A stretch of 64,000 nucleotides of DNA from Clostridia bacterium (GCA_017546145.1 JAFYXN010000016.1:22655-86654), one strand, 5' to 3'; positions 17,543 to 26,037 are shown, numbered from the stretch's first letter. Made by a program: numbers and translations. Notes: generated by a model from the letters alone, not told the origin.

Positions 17543-18331
17543 ATGAATAATGTAGGAGCGGCAATCATGCTGACCACTCTTGCCGGACTTTCAACCGGTA
17601 TCGGGGGGCTTGTCGCTTTTTTTTCAAAAAAAACAAATACAAAATTTCTGGCATTTACACTTGGTATTTCTGCCGGAGTTATGATTTATGTTTCGTTTAT
17701 GGAGCTTTTGGTTAAGGCTATTGGTACGTTGGGTATTATTTATGGTGATAAGCCGGGAACAATCCGTGCGACAATAGCCTTTTTCGGAGGTATACTGGTC
17801 GCGGCGCTGATTGACAGATTTGTGCCTGAGGGTAACAGCGCAGATACTTTGAAAAACAGTTCTGCGCAAAAGGGAAAATCCGGACTGTTTCGCACCGGAT
17901 TGGTAACAGCAGTGGTTATGGGAGTTCACAACTTCCCTGAAGGTATGGCAACCTTTGTTTCGGCACTTCAGTCGCCCGTGATGGCGTTGCCGATTGTGGC
18001 AGCGATTGCTATACACAATATACCCGAGGGCGTCGCTGTGTCCGTACCGATATTCTATGCAACAGGAAACCGACAAAAGGCATTTCTGTATTCGCTGGTA
18101 TCCGGTCTTGCAGAACCGATTGGTGCAATAATTGGCTATCTGGTTCTTATGCCGTTTATAAATGAGTCGCTTAATGCTGTGATTTTTGCGGCAGTGGCAG
18201 GAATAATGGTGTTTATATCCGTAAATGAAATTTTGCCGTCGGCAAGAGAATACAGTGACAGTTATATTTCGGTTTCCGGTCTTGTTCTGGGAATGCTTGT
18301 TATGGCTGTGAGTTTGATAGGATTTATGTAA
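17543..18331 (+). CDS. zupT: ZIP family zinc transporter (ZupT-like)
   Basis: The 262-residue membrane protein has eight predicted helices. The paired metal-path motifs HNFPEGMATF (helix IV) and HNIPEGVAV (helix V) are diagnostic of ZIP importers of Zn2+, Fe2+ or Mn2+. The ATG at 17543 is preferred over the open frame reaching back to 17405 because GAGGG lies 8 nt before it and the upstream residues do not look membrane-like. It lies just upstream of the rubrerythrin/PerR stress genes. Confidence 0.9.
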   Translation: MNNVGAAIMLTTLAGLSTGIGGLVAFFSKKTNTKFLAFTLGISAGVMIYVSFMELLVKAIGTLGIIYGDKPGTIRATIAFFGGILVAALIDRFVPEGNSADTLKNSSAQKGKSGLFRTGLVTAVVMGVHNFPEGMATFVSALQSPVMALPIVAAIAIHNIPEGVAVSVPIFYATGNRQKAFLYSLVSGLAEPIGAIIGYLVLMPFINESLNAVIFAAVAGIMVFISVNEILPSAREYSDSYISVSGLVLGMLVMAVSLIGFM

Positions 18332-18398
18332 AAGGTATTGATTTTTTTAAAACAAGGTGGTAAAATTAACCTATCAAAAAAGAAAGGTGGAAATAAAA

Positions 18399-18938
18399 AT
18401 GGCACAGCTTAAAGGTTCAAAGACAGAGGCAAATCTGATGGCGGCTTTTGCCGGCGAGTCAGAGGCAAGAAACAAATATACTTACTATGCATCAAAGGCA
18501 AAAAAGGATGGATATGTTCAGATAGCAGAGCTTTTTGAGGAAACAGCAAATCAGGAAAAGGAGCATGCAAAGATATGGTTTAAACTGCTGCACGACGGTA
18601 TCGGTGCAACTCCTGAAAACCTCAAGGATGCTGCTGCAGGCGAAAATTATGAATGGACTAATATGTATCCTGAATTTGCCAGAGTTGCAAAGGAAGAGGG
18701 CTTTGACGAAATTGCAAGATTGTTTGAAATGGTTTCTAAAATAGAAAAAGCACACGAAGACAGATATAAAAAACTGTTGTCAAATATAGAAGACGGTGTT
18801 GTATTCTCAAAGGATGGGGATGTAATCTGGCAATGCTTTAATTGCGGTCACCTTGTTGTGGGCAAAAAAGCTCCTCAGCTTTGTCCTGTGTGTGCGCATC
18901 CTCAAAGCTATTTCAGAGTTAAAGCTGAAAACTATTAA
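18399..18938 (+). CDS. rbr: Rubrerythrin
   Basis: The N-terminal ferritin-like four-helix domain has [12 protein letters not shown] and [12 protein letters not shown], giving the carboxylate/His di-iron ligands. The C-terminal rubredoxin domain has CFNCGH and CPVCAHP. The enzyme reduces hydrogen peroxide with electrons from rubredoxin or NADH oxidoreductases in anaerobes. The ATG at 18399 has AAAGGTGG upstream and gives the usual length of 179 residues. A strong terminator follows. Confidence 0.95.
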   Translation: MAQLKGSKTEANLMAAFAGESEARNKYTYYASKAKKDGYVQIAELFEETANQEKEHAKIWFKLLHDGIGATPENLKDAAAGENYEWTNMYPEFARVAKEEGFDEIARLFEMVSKIEKAHEDRYKKLLSNIEDGVVFSKDGDVIWQCFNCGHLVVGKKAPQLCPVCAHPQSYFRVKAENY

Positions 18939-18956
18939 GATAATTTTTACAATATC

Positions 18957-18988
18957 AAAACAGAGCCGATTTTTTTCGGCTCTGTTTT
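18957..18988 (+). terminator. Terminator of rbr
   Basis: A 13-bp stem (18957-18969 with 18976-18988) is followed by further T. Confidence 0.9.
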
Positions 18989-19011
18989 TTAAAAAAAATT
19001 TATAAAAAGTA

Positions 19012-19061
19012 TTGACAAAATGAAATTAAATGTTATAATAATAGTAACAATTACTATTATT
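19012..19061 (+). promoter_or_regulatory. perR promoter with overlapping Fur/PerR-type operator
   Basis: TTGACA (19012-19017), 16 bp and TATAAT (19034-19039). A perfect 11-3-11 inverted repeat (19037-19047 with 19051-19061, arm AATAATAGTAA) overlaps the -10 and the likely start site. Fur-family proteins bind AT-rich inverted repeats of this kind, so autoregulation of the following gene pair is inferred. Confidence 0.85.
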
Positions 19062-19086
19062 GATTTAGAGAAACGGAGGTACAACA

Positions 19087-19470
19087 ATGAACACATCAAA
19101 ACACAGCAGACAAAGAGATGCCATTTTGGAAGTGCTCAAAAGTACCAAGGTTCATCCCACTGCGGATTGGGTTTACTCTGAGGTAAGAAAGACAATTCCG
19201 AATATCAGTCTTGGGACTGTATACAGAAATCTGGCAAAACTTTCTGATGAAAATATAATAGTAAAGCTTGGGCTTGGCACAAGTGTTGAACATTTTGACG
19301 GTAATCCTGAGCCACACTATCACGTTATGTGTACCGAATGCGGTGCGATAAGTGATATTGAGTCAGAGCCGCTAAAGGAGCTTAATGCTTGGGCAGAAAA
19401 GCTGTTTAAAGGTGAAATTTATAAACATTCTGCAATCTTTTTCGGAAGATGTGATGAATGTCAAAAATAA
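19087..19470 (+). CDS. perR: Fur family peroxide-responsive repressor PerR-like
   Basis: The 127-residue Fur-family protein has a winged helix (residues 1-65). Regulatory metal ligands correspond to PerR His37, Asp85, His91, His93 and Asp104: here His23, Asp71, His77, His79 and Asp90. The structural zinc is bound by Cys82/Cys85 and Cys122/Cys125. Asp at position 71 favours PerR over Fur. Under peroxide, iron-catalysed oxidation of the His ligands would release DNA. It shares a transcription unit with the reverse rubrerythrin gene 33 bp downstream. Confidence 0.9.
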   Translation: MNTSKHSRQRDAILEVLKSTKVHPTADWVYSEVRKTIPNISLGTVYRNLAKLSDENIIVKLGLGTSVEHFDGNPEPHYHVMCTECGAISDIESEPLKELNAWAEKLFKGEIYKHSAIFFGRCDECQK

Positions 19471-19503
19471 ATTTAAAAACAAAAATCTTAGGAGGAAAAT
19501 ATT

Positions 19504-20091
19504 ATGAAAAAGTTTGTTTGTTCGGTATGTGGTTATGTTCATGAGGGAGATGCACCACCTGCGGCTTGTCCGGTATGTAAGGTTCCTGCTGAAAAGTTCA
19601 AAGAAATGCAGGAGGGCGCAGCGCTTGCTGCAGAGCATGAATATGGTGTATACGGCAAAACTGTAAAGAATAACCCTGACATCAGTGAAGAAGACAAAAA
19701 GTATATTTTTGAGCAGCTTATGGCAAACTTCAATGGAGAGTGCGCAGAGGTTGGTATGTATCTGTGCATGGCAAGAATTGCACACCGCGAAGGCTACCCT
19801 GAGGTTGGTCTTTACTGGGAAAAGGCAGCGTATGAGGAAGCAGAGCACGCTGCAAAGTTTGCAGAACTTTTGGGTGAGGATTTAGAGCCTAACATGAAGG
19901 CTACAACAAAGGATAACCTCAAATGGAGAGTTGATTGCGAATACGGCGCAACTCAGGGCAAGTTTGATTTGGCATCATGCGCAAAGAAAAACGGACTTGA
20001 TGCAATTCATGATACTGTTCATGAGATGGCTCGCGACGAAGCTCGTCATGGTAAGGGCTTAGAAGGACTTCTTAAGAGATACTTTGCTTAA
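19504..20091 (+). CDS. Reverse rubrerythrin (NADH peroxidase-type)
   Basis: The domain order is inverted relative to rubrerythrin: an N-terminal rubredoxin knuckle pair (CSVCGYVHEG ... CPVCKVPAEKF, residues 6-32), then a ferritin-like di-iron domain with NGECAEVGMYL, EEAEHAAKFAEL and MARDEARHGKG. Clostridial homologues are strongly peroxide-induced terminal H2O2 and O2 reductases. It is probably co-transcribed with perR and derepressed under oxidative stress. The ATG has TAGGAGG upstream. Confidence 0.93.
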   Translation: MKKFVCSVCGYVHEGDAPPAACPVCKVPAEKFKEMQEGAALAAEHEYGVYGKTVKNNPDISEEDKKYIFEQLMANFNGECAEVGMYLCMARIAHREGYPEVGLYWEKAAYEEAEHAAKFAELLGEDLEPNMKATTKDNLKWRVDCEYGATQGKFDLASCAKKNGLDAIHDTVHEMARDEARHGKGLEGLLKRYFA

Positions 20092-20108
20092 ACTCCTTAT
20101 AAATATAG

Positions 20109-20144
20109 AAGGTTGGATGTCGATGTTTATCGGCATCCAACCTT
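20109..20144 (+). terminator. Terminator of the perR operon
   Basis: A 15-bp stem (20109-20123 with 20130-20144; one G-U pair) is followed by TTATAATAA. Confidence 0.85.
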
Positions 20145-20187
20145 TTATAATAAGCTGAAATTTACATAAACAGTGCAAAAATCTCCA

Positions 20188-20216
20188 TTGACTGCAAAAT
20201 ACAGCAATGCTAAAAT
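20188..20216 (+). promoter_or_regulatory. Predicted promoter of the 871-aa unknown gene
   Basis: TTGACT (20188-20193), 17 bp and TAAAAT (20211-20216), 32 bp before the start codon. Confidence 0.65.
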
Positions 20217-20248
20217 TAAAATAATACTTTACAATGGGAGTGTTGTAT

Positions 20249-22864
20249 ATGAAAAAGGAAATTTTTAAAAGCTACAGAAGCTTGACGCTTTTTGATTGTT
20301 CCAGAGCAGTGCTGGAGGTAGACGGCTACTTTCCGATGATAAACGATAAAGGCATGATAAAGCACCTGACGCTTAAGGATACGGTGATAAGTCCCAAAGG
20401 CTGGGACGGAAGCAAAATTGAGATCTCGTACCGCGGATTTACTGACGAAACAGTTTTGACGCTGTGCTTTGGCAAGCCATTTTCAAATAATTCTGCCGAT
20501 ACTGCTAAAATCCGTGTGGATATTACCAAAGCCTGTATCACGGCAAAAATTGAGTCTGCACAGTTGGAGTTCCCTTGCAAAATTGATGCGGAAGGTGTTT
20601 TTGGTATTACCGTAGACGGCAAGGAACTTAAAATCAACAACACAATTATAAAGCTTGAAAAAACAGAAGTTGACGGCTATTTTGAGATGTTCAGTGAAGC
20701 TGGCGCGCTTTGCCTGACGGATGTTACAATAGATGCAAAAAAACAGCCGTATACACAGGAGCAGCATATAGAAGCTCTTGAAGCATGGCGTCATGCAGAG
20801 CTTGGCAAGCGTGATAAATATCTTGACAAGCTTGAAAAATACATAACTGAAAACCCTGATGTTCTGCCCGAAATTAAAGGCGAGATAATTGTTCCCAACC
20901 GCCTTGTTGACAAAGGCGAAGAAATGACGGTAAGGGTTGTCAGCTATGGCACAATTAATGCAGCGCTTACCATAACACACGATTCATTCAGTTCTGATGC
21001 ACAGCCGCAGCCTATTCCTCTTGACTGGGTTCGCGAAAATGACGATTACTATGCAGACATTTTGCTCAAACTGGATATTCCCGGCAATACAAGAATTGAA
21101 TTTTGGGTAAACGGACAGCGCATTGTGCGTCAAATTGCAGTTCTTGACAAAGGCTATATGGCGGTAATCCCATGGATTGGCGATAACAAGCCTTATGTTG
21201 ATGAAGAACTCCACCGTTATGACATTCCGGGTGACTATTGGGTGCCAAATCCGGCAGTTTGTGAAGACCCTGTAGAAACGGTTGAAAAATTTAGTGCGTT
21301 TATAAAAAATTATCATAAGTATGGTGATAGGTCTGCATGTGTTATCAACGGAAAAGCGCTTATTCCTGATTCTGAAACAGACAGCCTTTTTGAACTCGAT
21401 AAAGAAAGTCAAGAGCGTGGCTTTGCACAAATCAAACGTCAGATGGAGCTTTTGGGATATAAGGATATGGAGCTTGTCGCAAGTTACACCCCCGATGCGG
21501 TTTCTATTGAGGTAATGGAGAAGCTTGGTGTAAAGGGCATGACATCGCTTTGCGCTTGGCAGAACTGGCAGGACGGCGGTTGGAAGATAAACCATTGCGG
21601 AGTATCAAATCAGCCGTATTATCCGGCAAATGACGATTTCAGACGTTCGGCAAAGAAACGCGACCTTATGTGCTTTACAATGGGAAACTCCTCTTGCAAC
21701 CGAAACTACAGTATAATGGCTCTTGACGGATGCCCCACCAATATTGTTCCCGGAGAAAGATACCTTGAGAATTACGTTGTAAATCAGCATATACAAAGAT
21801 TTTATGACACCTTTGACGGCTATGTTGCAGACTGCAAAAACAACGATGGTCAGCTTATGACTGTTACAATTGCAATTGAAGCATTCTGCGCGCGTATGGA
21901 CTGGAATGCCACCAATGAAATGGCACTCAGATATATGGCAAAAAAAGCTGCAAGCGAGAAAATCGTGTTTACATCCGCAGCGGATGTATCGGATTATCAT
22001 AAGCGCAAGAACCTTGATATGCAGGAGGCATATTTCTTCCAGCCTGACTATTATTATGGCTATCACAACGGAACAATGCCGGGCAGAATTGATGACAGAC
22101 TTGAAGCCGATACACGTGATTACCTTGCGGTTATCAGACGCAGCAGTATGCTTCCGATGTATTTTTATGATTACACCGAGGAATGGGACAGCGTTCAGTT
22201 TGAAGATACCGAACGCAACGAGTTTGGACAGATTGACCCGGATGAGCACAAGCCCTCCGAGTGCTTCCCCAAGCAGGTTTATACCGAGGATATGACCATT
22301 CGCTCAAAAATTGACGGCAATGTAATCAGTATATACATAACCAGTGAAACAGCGAAAAAACGGATGGTTACAGGTGTGTTTGATATACCATTTGAAAAGG
22401 ACTTCAAACTGACCTTGGATAAGTCGGATGCAACGGCCAAGAAGATACATGACCAATGGACGGGAAATACCCATTTGTTTGTAGACCTCGGTGCGCTTGA
22501 AGCAGGTGAAACTGTTGTAAAGATTGAAATCTGCGGAACGCCAAAGGATGTGGTTGGGGCAGAGGATGTCAAGGACGGATTTGCAGCTATGTGGTTTGGT
22601 GATCATGCGTATATGCGAAGCTGCGACAAAGAAGCGGCAATAAGGGTCACTATGGACGCGCCCGATGGTGCAAACCTGCGCCTTATAAGCGGTAAGAAAG
22701 TGTTTGCAAAGGACGGAAAGCTGTGCTTTACCGTAAACACTGCATGGTTTGATGAAGCACCTATTCTTTATGGCTATGACAGAAGGGCTTTTGTAAAAGC
22801 GTTGGAAAATGCAAAGGTTGAAGTGATAGGCGCAACAACCTGCAGCCGTTGGTCGGGACAATAG
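20249..22864 (+). CDS. Large uncharacterised soluble protein (possible carbohydrate-active enzyme)
   Basis: The 871-residue protein has no signal peptide or membrane segment. The first ~330 residues look like beta-sandwich modules. Residues ~340-620 alternate helix and strand, with a DIPGDYWVPNP entry, VASYTPDAVS, LCAWQNWQDGG and MTVTIAIEAFCARMDW, suggesting a (beta/alpha) barrel such as NodB- or GH57-like folds. The C-terminal 230 residues are again beta-rich. The ATG at 20249 has GGGAG 8 nt upstream. A sugar-modifying role is inference from architecture and fibre-use genes nearby; the family is not recognised. Confidence 0.5.
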   Translation: MKKEIFKSYRSLTLFDCSRAVLEVDGYFPMINDKGMIKHLTLKDTVISPKGWDGSKIEISYRGFTDETVLTLCFGKPFSNNSADTAKIRVDITKACITAKIESAQLEFPCKIDAEGVFGITVDGKELKINNTIIKLEKTEVDGYFEMFSEAGALCLTDVTIDAKKQPYTQEQHIEALEAWRHAELGKRDKYLDKLEKYITENPDVLPEIKGEIIVPNRLVDKGEEMTVRVVSYGTINAALTITHDSFSSDAQPQPIPLDWVRENDDYYADILLKLDIPGNTRIEFWVNGQRIVRQIAVLDKGYMAVIPWIGDNKPYVDEELHRYDIPGDYWVPNPAVCEDPVETVEKFSAFIKNYHKYGDRSACVINGKALIPDSETDSLFELDKESQERGFAQIKRQMELLGYKDMELVASYTPDAVSIEVMEKLGVKGMTSLCAWQNWQDGGWKINHCGVSNQPYYPANDDFRRSAKKRDLMCFTMGNSSCNRNYSIMALDGCPTNIVPGERYLENYVVNQHIQRFYDTFDGYVADCKNNDGQLMTVTIAIEAFCARMDWNATNEMALRYMAKKAASEKIVFTSAADVSDYHKRKNLDMQEAYFFQPDYYYGYHNGTMPGRIDDRLEADTRDYLAVIRRSSMLPMYFYDYTEEWDSVQFEDTERNEFGQIDPDEHKPSECFPKQVYTEDMTIRSKIDGNVISIYITSETAKKRMVTGVFDIPFEKDFKLTLDKSDATAKKIHDQWTGNTHLFVDLGALEAGETVVKIEICGTPKDVVGAEDVKDGFAAMWFGDHAYMRSCDKEAAIRVTMDAPDGANLRLISGKKVFAKDGKLCFTVNTAWFDEAPILYGYDRRAFVKALENAKVEVIGATTCSRWSGQ

Positions 22865-23308
22865 CAGATGGTAAAGGGACAGATGGAGACATCTGCCCCT
22901 TTTAGACTGTCAAAAAACTTGGTCTATCGCAAGCAAACTAAATTAAAATAAATGTAGGGTATGGCATTTATGACATACCGAAACACAAAAAATGGCGCGG
23001 TTCTCATTGAGAAAACCGCACAATTGCTTGCTTTTTGCGAAATTGTTCTCTACCGTACACCAGTACGCCGACGAAAACAATTTCACAAAATATACCGGCG
23101 TTTTTCGGCATCTGCCCCTTTATAAAGTGTTGCTGCAAAACTGAATTTCGGCAATTTGGCAAAAAAATCAGCTGTTTTTTATATGTTATGACCATGGTGT
23201 TATGATTGACTTTGCTGCCCTGTTATGTTATTATATTTATGTTGGAGAAGCTATGCCCATTTTTAAAAACAGGCATTTAAAATATCCGTACAAGAAGGGA
23301 TTGTTGAC
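22865..23308. other. Gene-poor 444-bp stretch with inverted repeats
   Basis: No convincing gene is seen. The stretch holds two copies of CATCTGCCCCTTT (near 22890 and 23108), a GCGGTT/AACCGC hairpin near 22997-23020, and the nested inverted repeat annotated at 23034-23089. A leftward open frame at 23004-23195 crosses these repeats and is judged non-coding. Confidence 0.5.
23034..23089. repeat. Nested intergenic inverted repeat
   Basis: The outer arms 23034-23047 and 23076-23089 are complementary at 13 of 14 positions. Inside them CGTAC (23054-23058) pairs with GTACG (23063-23067). The shape resembles REP/BIME-like or small non-autonomous elements; copies elsewhere in the genome cannot be checked here. 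Confidence 0.5.
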
Positions 23309-24022
23309 ATGAAGAAATATATATTTAAATTGTTATTTGCTGCAGGTATTTGCGGCGCAGTGTGTACGCTATCTGCTTTTGCGGCAAATACTGTGACGAT
23401 AAATTCGGTAAGCATCAGTGAATATACAGATTCAACAGGTGCGGTTGATGATGACTATGTTACAGCAACAGTCGGCTATACTGCAACACCGGATTCTTCA
23501 TCAGAAGAAATGTCCAGAATAACGTTTGCGCTTACGGCACAGGATTTGCAGGGCAAGCTTGCCGGAAATGAAGCCAAGGTTATTTACCTTGACGAAGCGT
23601 TAACGCCTCAAAAAGAAAGCTATTCATTTGTTATCGAAAAAGAACGAATCAGAAGCGCATTGTCCGCTGCATCGGGGACAGAAAAGGAAATCGGCGATAT
23701 TGAAGGCAGCAACCTGACATTTGTAATGGGCGGCGTCGGCGTAGAAGAAGAAGCGACTTTTAAAGTAACATACTATAGTCCTAAAGATGCATTGTATGGT
23801 GATGTTGACGGAAATGGTAAAATTAGATCTACTGATGCTATTTTAGTTTTAAAGTATGATGCAGGTCTTGAAGAACTGACAGATGAACAGAAGAAACTCG
23901 CAGATGTTGATGGAAATGGTAAAATTAGATCTACTGATGCGATAATGATTCTTAAGTACGATGCAGGATTGATTACCGAAGACGATATAGCCAACACTCG
24001 TAAAGAGAATGCATTAAACTGA
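23309..24022 (+). CDS. Secreted dockerin-containing protein
   Basis: A classical signal peptide (MKKYIFKLLF ... LSAFA) is followed by a ~135-residue beta-rich domain of unknown type. A C-terminal type I-like dockerin holds two calcium-binding F-hand repeats starting near residues 165 and 199, each reading DVDGNGKIRSTDA then LKYDAGL. Dockerins dock enzymes onto cohesins of scaffold proteins. Two cohesin-like genes follow directly, which is strong context. The ATG has AAGAAGGGA upstream. The N-terminal domain may be the functional cargo or a spacer. Confidence 0.85.
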   Translation: MKKYIFKLLFAAGICGAVCTLSAFAANTVTINSVSISEYTDSTGAVDDDYVTATVGYTATPDSSSEEMSRITFALTAQDLQGKLAGNEAKVIYLDEALTPQKESYSFVIEKERIRSALSAASGTEKEIGDIEGSNLTFVMGGVGVEEEATFKVTYYSPKDALYGDVDGNGKIRSTDAILVLKYDAGLEELTDEQKKLADVDGNGKIRSTDAIMILKYDAGLITEDDIANTRKENALN

Positions 24023-24044
24023 TTCTTGAGAAGGAGAGAATACA

Positions 24045-24746
24045 ATGAAAAGATTTTCTATACTTTTAATGGTATTATTTATTATATCTGTTTCGGTTGG
24101 GGCAACTGGAAATGATATTAATTTGTATTTAGAAAGTTCCTCAACATCGGTGAAACCGGGTGAAAACATTACTGTTACAATGAATGTTACAGGTGGAGAG
24201 ATACAGGGTGGTAAGTATTTTGTTACTTATCCCAGTGATATTCTTTCGTATGTTAGTGCGACATCAACAGGGACGCTGATCGTGAATCCAAATCAATCGG
24301 GGCGTGTAATTGTAATGTTGTCAAATACTGTGAGTATAACTAATCCTTTGGTGTCACTTGTGTTCAAAGTAAATGAAAACACATCCGGTTTAGCTTCTAT
24401 TGGTTTTTCTGCTGAATATATAAATATTGGCGATGGTTCTGAGAAAGAAACAGGGTATGTATGCTCTGGTGTAGATGTTAAAATTAAATCCTTTACAACA
24501 ACCACAACAATTTCAGAAACAACAGACACCTTTGGTGTAAGCGTTGATGTGACGGATTGTCCTGAGGCGGCTACTCTTTGGGTTGCTTGTTATGATGAAC
24601 AGACGTTGGTTACTTGCGGCAGTGCTACTGTTGCAGCAGGTACAAGCACTGTAAGCTTTAATATTCCTGCGGCATCATATACTAAGGTAAAAACCTTTGT
24701 ATGGGATGCAAGTTTAAAACCTCTTAAAGGGGTAGAAGAAAACTAA
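24045..24746 (+). CDS. Secreted cohesin-like domain protein
   Basis: The signal peptide (MKRFSILLMVLFIISVSVGA) is followed at about residues 25-150 by a cohesin-like beta-sandwich: SVKPGENITVTMNVTG, GGKYFVTYPSDILSYVSA and PLVSLVFKVNENTSG follow the cohesin strand pattern. The last ~75 residues form a second small beta domain with no SLH, dockerin or sortase signal. It lies 22 bp after the dockerin gene and 24 bp before the SLH gene. It could be a free adaptor in a small dockerin-cohesin assembly. Confidence 0.75.
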   Translation: MKRFSILLMVLFIISVSVGATGNDINLYLESSSTSVKPGENITVTMNVTGGEIQGGKYFVTYPSDILSYVSATSTGTLIVNPNQSGRVIVMLSNTVSITNPLVSLVFKVNENTSGLASIGFSAEYINIGDGSEKETGYVCSGVDVKIKSFTTTTTISETTDTFGVSVDVTDCPEAATLWVACYDEQTLVTCGSATVAAGTSTVSFNIPAASYTKVKTFVWDASLKPLKGVEEN

Positions 24747-24770
24747 ACATAAAAGGGCGGTGCTTTACAC

Positions 24771-25991
24771 TTGAAGAAGTATATAATTGCTGTATTAATT
24801 TTGATTATGGCAGTTTCCGCACATATATATGCTGAGGACTCGACGGTATTTACTGTCGAGCCTTCTGTAAGTGGGGGAGCTGTTACCGTAAATGTAACAT
24901 ACACAGGAAATGTTATGGTACAGGGCGGAGGCTTTAATATTGTTTATGACAATTCCAAGCTGTCGCTGAAATCAGTTGCGCAGGGCGATGCCATGGCAAA
25001 TACACTTTGCGTGATAAATGACAGTTTTTCGGAAAATAAAATTCGTGTTGTGTGGGCATCGGCAGAAGCTATGCCTGAGAGCGGTACTGTTATCACAATG
25101 AAGCTTGATATGATTTCAGGCAAGTTTGAAAATAAAGATATTTCCTGTGAGAATTTTGAGGTTGGCAATGCAAACGGACAGACAATTAAAACTGCAAGCA
25201 TGAGCGTTAAAGGCGTTGAAAACTCTATAATTTATTCAGGCGATGTTAAAGAGCCTGCTGCAGAAAAGCCTTCAACGGATACATCTTCTGCAGATAATTC
25301 ACAAAGCAGCCCTTCTAAAGATAGCGGCTCTTCCGGAGTTACACCGGCTGCAAAGGATGACAGAACAGACGAAACTCTTCCTCTTGACAAGATTACCGAT
25401 GCAGGAGAGAATACCGAAGAAGAAACCGCAAAGGTTGATTCTCTTGGCTTTACAGATGTTGCAAAGACGGATTGGTTTTACAACAGTGTAAAATATGTAA
25501 ATGAAAACAAGCTGATGAGTGGTGTAAGCAATACAGAGTTTGCACCTAATGCGTCACTTACTCGTGCGATGCTTGTTGTGGTTCTTCACAGACTTGAAGG
25601 AGAGTCCGTAGGGGACGATGCCCACATCGTCCCGCAGTTTGCCGATGTTGAAAGCGGAACATGGTACTCAGATGCGGTTGCATGGGCGGCAAGCGAGGGA
25701 ATAGTAAATGGTATGGGCGATAATAGGTTTGCCCCCAACGCCGACATAACACGTGAGCAGATTGCAACAATACTCTACAAGTATTCTCAAATGAAGGACA
25801 GAGTTGGTGCGACGGCTGTTGCAATCAGTGCACCTGATAAGGACAAAATCTCTTCATGGGCAATGGAGGGTATGTATTGGGCAGTAAGTGAACAGCTTAT
25901 CACCGGCAAGGACGGCGGTGTTCTTGACCCCGGCGGCAAGGCAACCCGTGCTGAAATTGCAACCATTCTTATGAGATATATTGAAAAATAG
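24771..25991 (+). CDS. Cohesin-like protein with three SLH repeats (cell-wall anchoring scaffoldin-like)
   Basis: The signal peptide is followed at residues ~24-155 by a cohesin-like module (VQGGGFNIVYDNSKLSLKSV). A Ser/Thr/Asp-rich linker (~165-220) leads to three SLH repeats near 225-285, 288-345 and 350-406 (FTDVAKTDWFYNSVKYV, FADVESGTWYSDAVAWA, ISSWAMEGMYWAVSE). SLH trios bind pyruvylated wall polymer. The TTG start has AAGGGCGG upstream. The gene would anchor dockerin partners to the cell surface. A 22-bp palindrome interrupts the linker between SLH repeats 1 and 2. Confidence 0.85.
   Translation: MKKYIIAVLILIMAVSAHIYAEDSTVFTVEPSVSGGAVTVNVTYTGNVMVQGGGFNIVYDNSKLSLKSVAQGDAMANTLCVINDSFSENKIRVVWASAEAMPESGTVITMKLDMISGKFENKDISCENFEVGNANGQTIKTASMSVKGVENSIIYSGDVKEPAAEKPSTDTSSADNSQSSPSKDSGSSGVTPAAKDDRTDETLPLDKITDAGENTEEETAKVDSLGFTDVAKTDWFYNSVKYVNENKLMSGVSNTEFAPNASLTRAMLVVVLHRLEGESVGDDAHIVPQFADVESGTWYSDAVAWAASEGIVNGMGDNRFAPNADITREQIATILYKYSQMKDRVGATAVAISAPDKDKISSWAMEGMYWAVSEQLITGKDGGVLDPGGKATRAEIATILMRYIEK
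25608..25637. repeat. REP-like palindrome inside the SLH coding region
   Basis: GGGACGATG (25612-25620), loop CCCA and CATCGTCCC (25625-25633) form a perfect 9-bp hairpin, flanked by GTAG. It is in frame and encodes VGDDAHIVPQ between two SLH repeats. Its GTAGGGG...CATCG form resembles short palindromic repeats scattered in many Clostridia. Confidence 0.55.
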
Positions 25992-26006
25992 GTGGATTAT
26001 ACAAAG

Positions 26007-26037
26007 TGCAGATATGCTGATGCGTGTCTGCATTTTT
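26007..26037 (+). terminator. Terminator of the dockerin-cohesin-SLH operon
   Basis: An 11-bp stem with two G-U pairs (26007-26017 with 26022-26032) is followed by five T. Confidence 0.8.

Noticed and set aside
21605..22249. Long leftward open frame inside the large unknown gene
   Set aside because: The plus-strand frame runs for 871 codons with a promoter and ribosome site, and the antisense frame lacks both.
23004..23195. Leftward 63-codon open frame in the gap before the dockerin operon
   Set aside because: It is made largely of inverted repeats, has no good ribosome binding site and no recognisable domain.
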